From NCBI GenBank assembly GCA_021234535.1, contig CM037838.1:22451009-22515008 (forward strand): a stretch of 64,000 nt of DNA, written 5' to 3'. How positions within the stretch are numbered: the first letter of the stretch is position 1; the number at the start of each line of letters is the position of its first letter. Origin of the DNA: Stichopus chloronotus (taxonomy: Eukaryota; Echinodermata; Holothuroidea; Aspidochirotida; Stichopodidae). The position numbers and the translations under genes are program-made. The notes under the pieces were generated by a model. That model did no database searches. It was given only the letters and a program-made list of their open reading frames with translations, and was not told the DNA's origin. Of the stretch, positions 63,793-64,000 are shown piece after piece.

Positions 63793-63851
63793 AACATAGT
63801 AAGTTCAACATAGTAAGTTCAACATAGTAAGTTCAACATAGTAAGTTCAAC
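63793..63851. repeat. 14-bp minisatellite, four perfect units
   Basis: Unit AACATAGTAAGTTC repeated four times without change (63793-63848), followed by a partial AAC. The AGTAAGT core resembles a splice donor, so each unit contains a potential donor-like site, but this is probably incidental. Confidence 0.95.
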
Positions 63852-64000
63852 TTTCCGAGAAAGTTAATTACAGACATTGTAAGCTTTAGTACTGTTAATC
63901 GTGATATGTATCGGAAAATCACAGTCAGGTCAATGTGTGACATGTATTGGTTCTTTTCCTGCTTTGGCTTGTGGCGCTTAACACTTAAGCTGTTGTGTTG

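Noticed and set aside
63793..63851. CRISPR-like array of short direct repeats
   Set aside because: The 14-base units are directly adjacent with no spacers, and the DNA is eukaryotic; it is a minisatellite.

Overview
The window looks like nuclear DNA of a marine invertebrate animal. It is AT-rich by eye (roughly 60-65% A+T; not computed) and has no long open frames, no operon-like packing and no convincing intact protein-coding gene. It carries many eukaryotic microsatellites, degenerate non-LTR and Penelope-like retroelement pieces, and short nonautonomous DNA transposons flanked by TTAA. The palindrome TAGGCCTA and its near variants recur throughout. With the element content this suggests a deuterostome such as an echinoderm, but that is an impression, not a proven assignment. 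The open frames over 60 codons are best explained as chance or as translations of simple repeats. 

Layout. 0-2 kb: a diverged tandem duplication of about 0.85-0.93 kb units. 2-8.3 kb: AT-rich DNA with nothing recognisable. 8.3-9.2 kb: a (GA)n tract and the minus-strand copy of a dispersed repeat whose plus-strand partner lies at 35.05-35.42 kb. 11-16.1 kb: C14-(CA)n, a 150-bp tandem duplication and a 320-bp imperfect trinucleotide array. 19-21.4 kb: a 259-bp TTAA-flanked terminal-inverted-repeat element (twin at 58.86 kb), a 230-bp hAT-like element and a retroelement-like 3' tail. 19.9-61.5 kb: over twenty G/C homopolymers of 10-21 bases, none of which occur before 10.9 kb. 34.7 kb: a 128-bp (TA)n tract. 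36.2, 54.6 and 60.3 kb: three copies of another family, the last complete with TTAA and inverted ends (574 bp). 42.7 kb: a Tc1/mariner-like transposase relic. 46.2 kb: the carboxy-terminal tail of a LINE. 51.27-51.56 kb: a foldback of two ~104-bp arms with a six-base loop, plus a third direct copy. 57 kb: candidate noncoding first exons with good splice donors. 61.6-62.3 kb: the GIY-YIG endonuclease end of a Penelope-like retroelement. 63.3-63.85 kb: a duplicated segment with two perfect TGACGTCA sites, then four perfect 14-bp units. 

No set of genes works together here. The window reads as intergenic or intronic DNA shaped by small mobile elements. The most distinctive items are the near-perfect foldback at 51.3 kb, the set of TTAA-flanked elements, the dense G/C homopolymers and the excess of TGACGTCA octamers. 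I found no evidence of a new multi-gene system.
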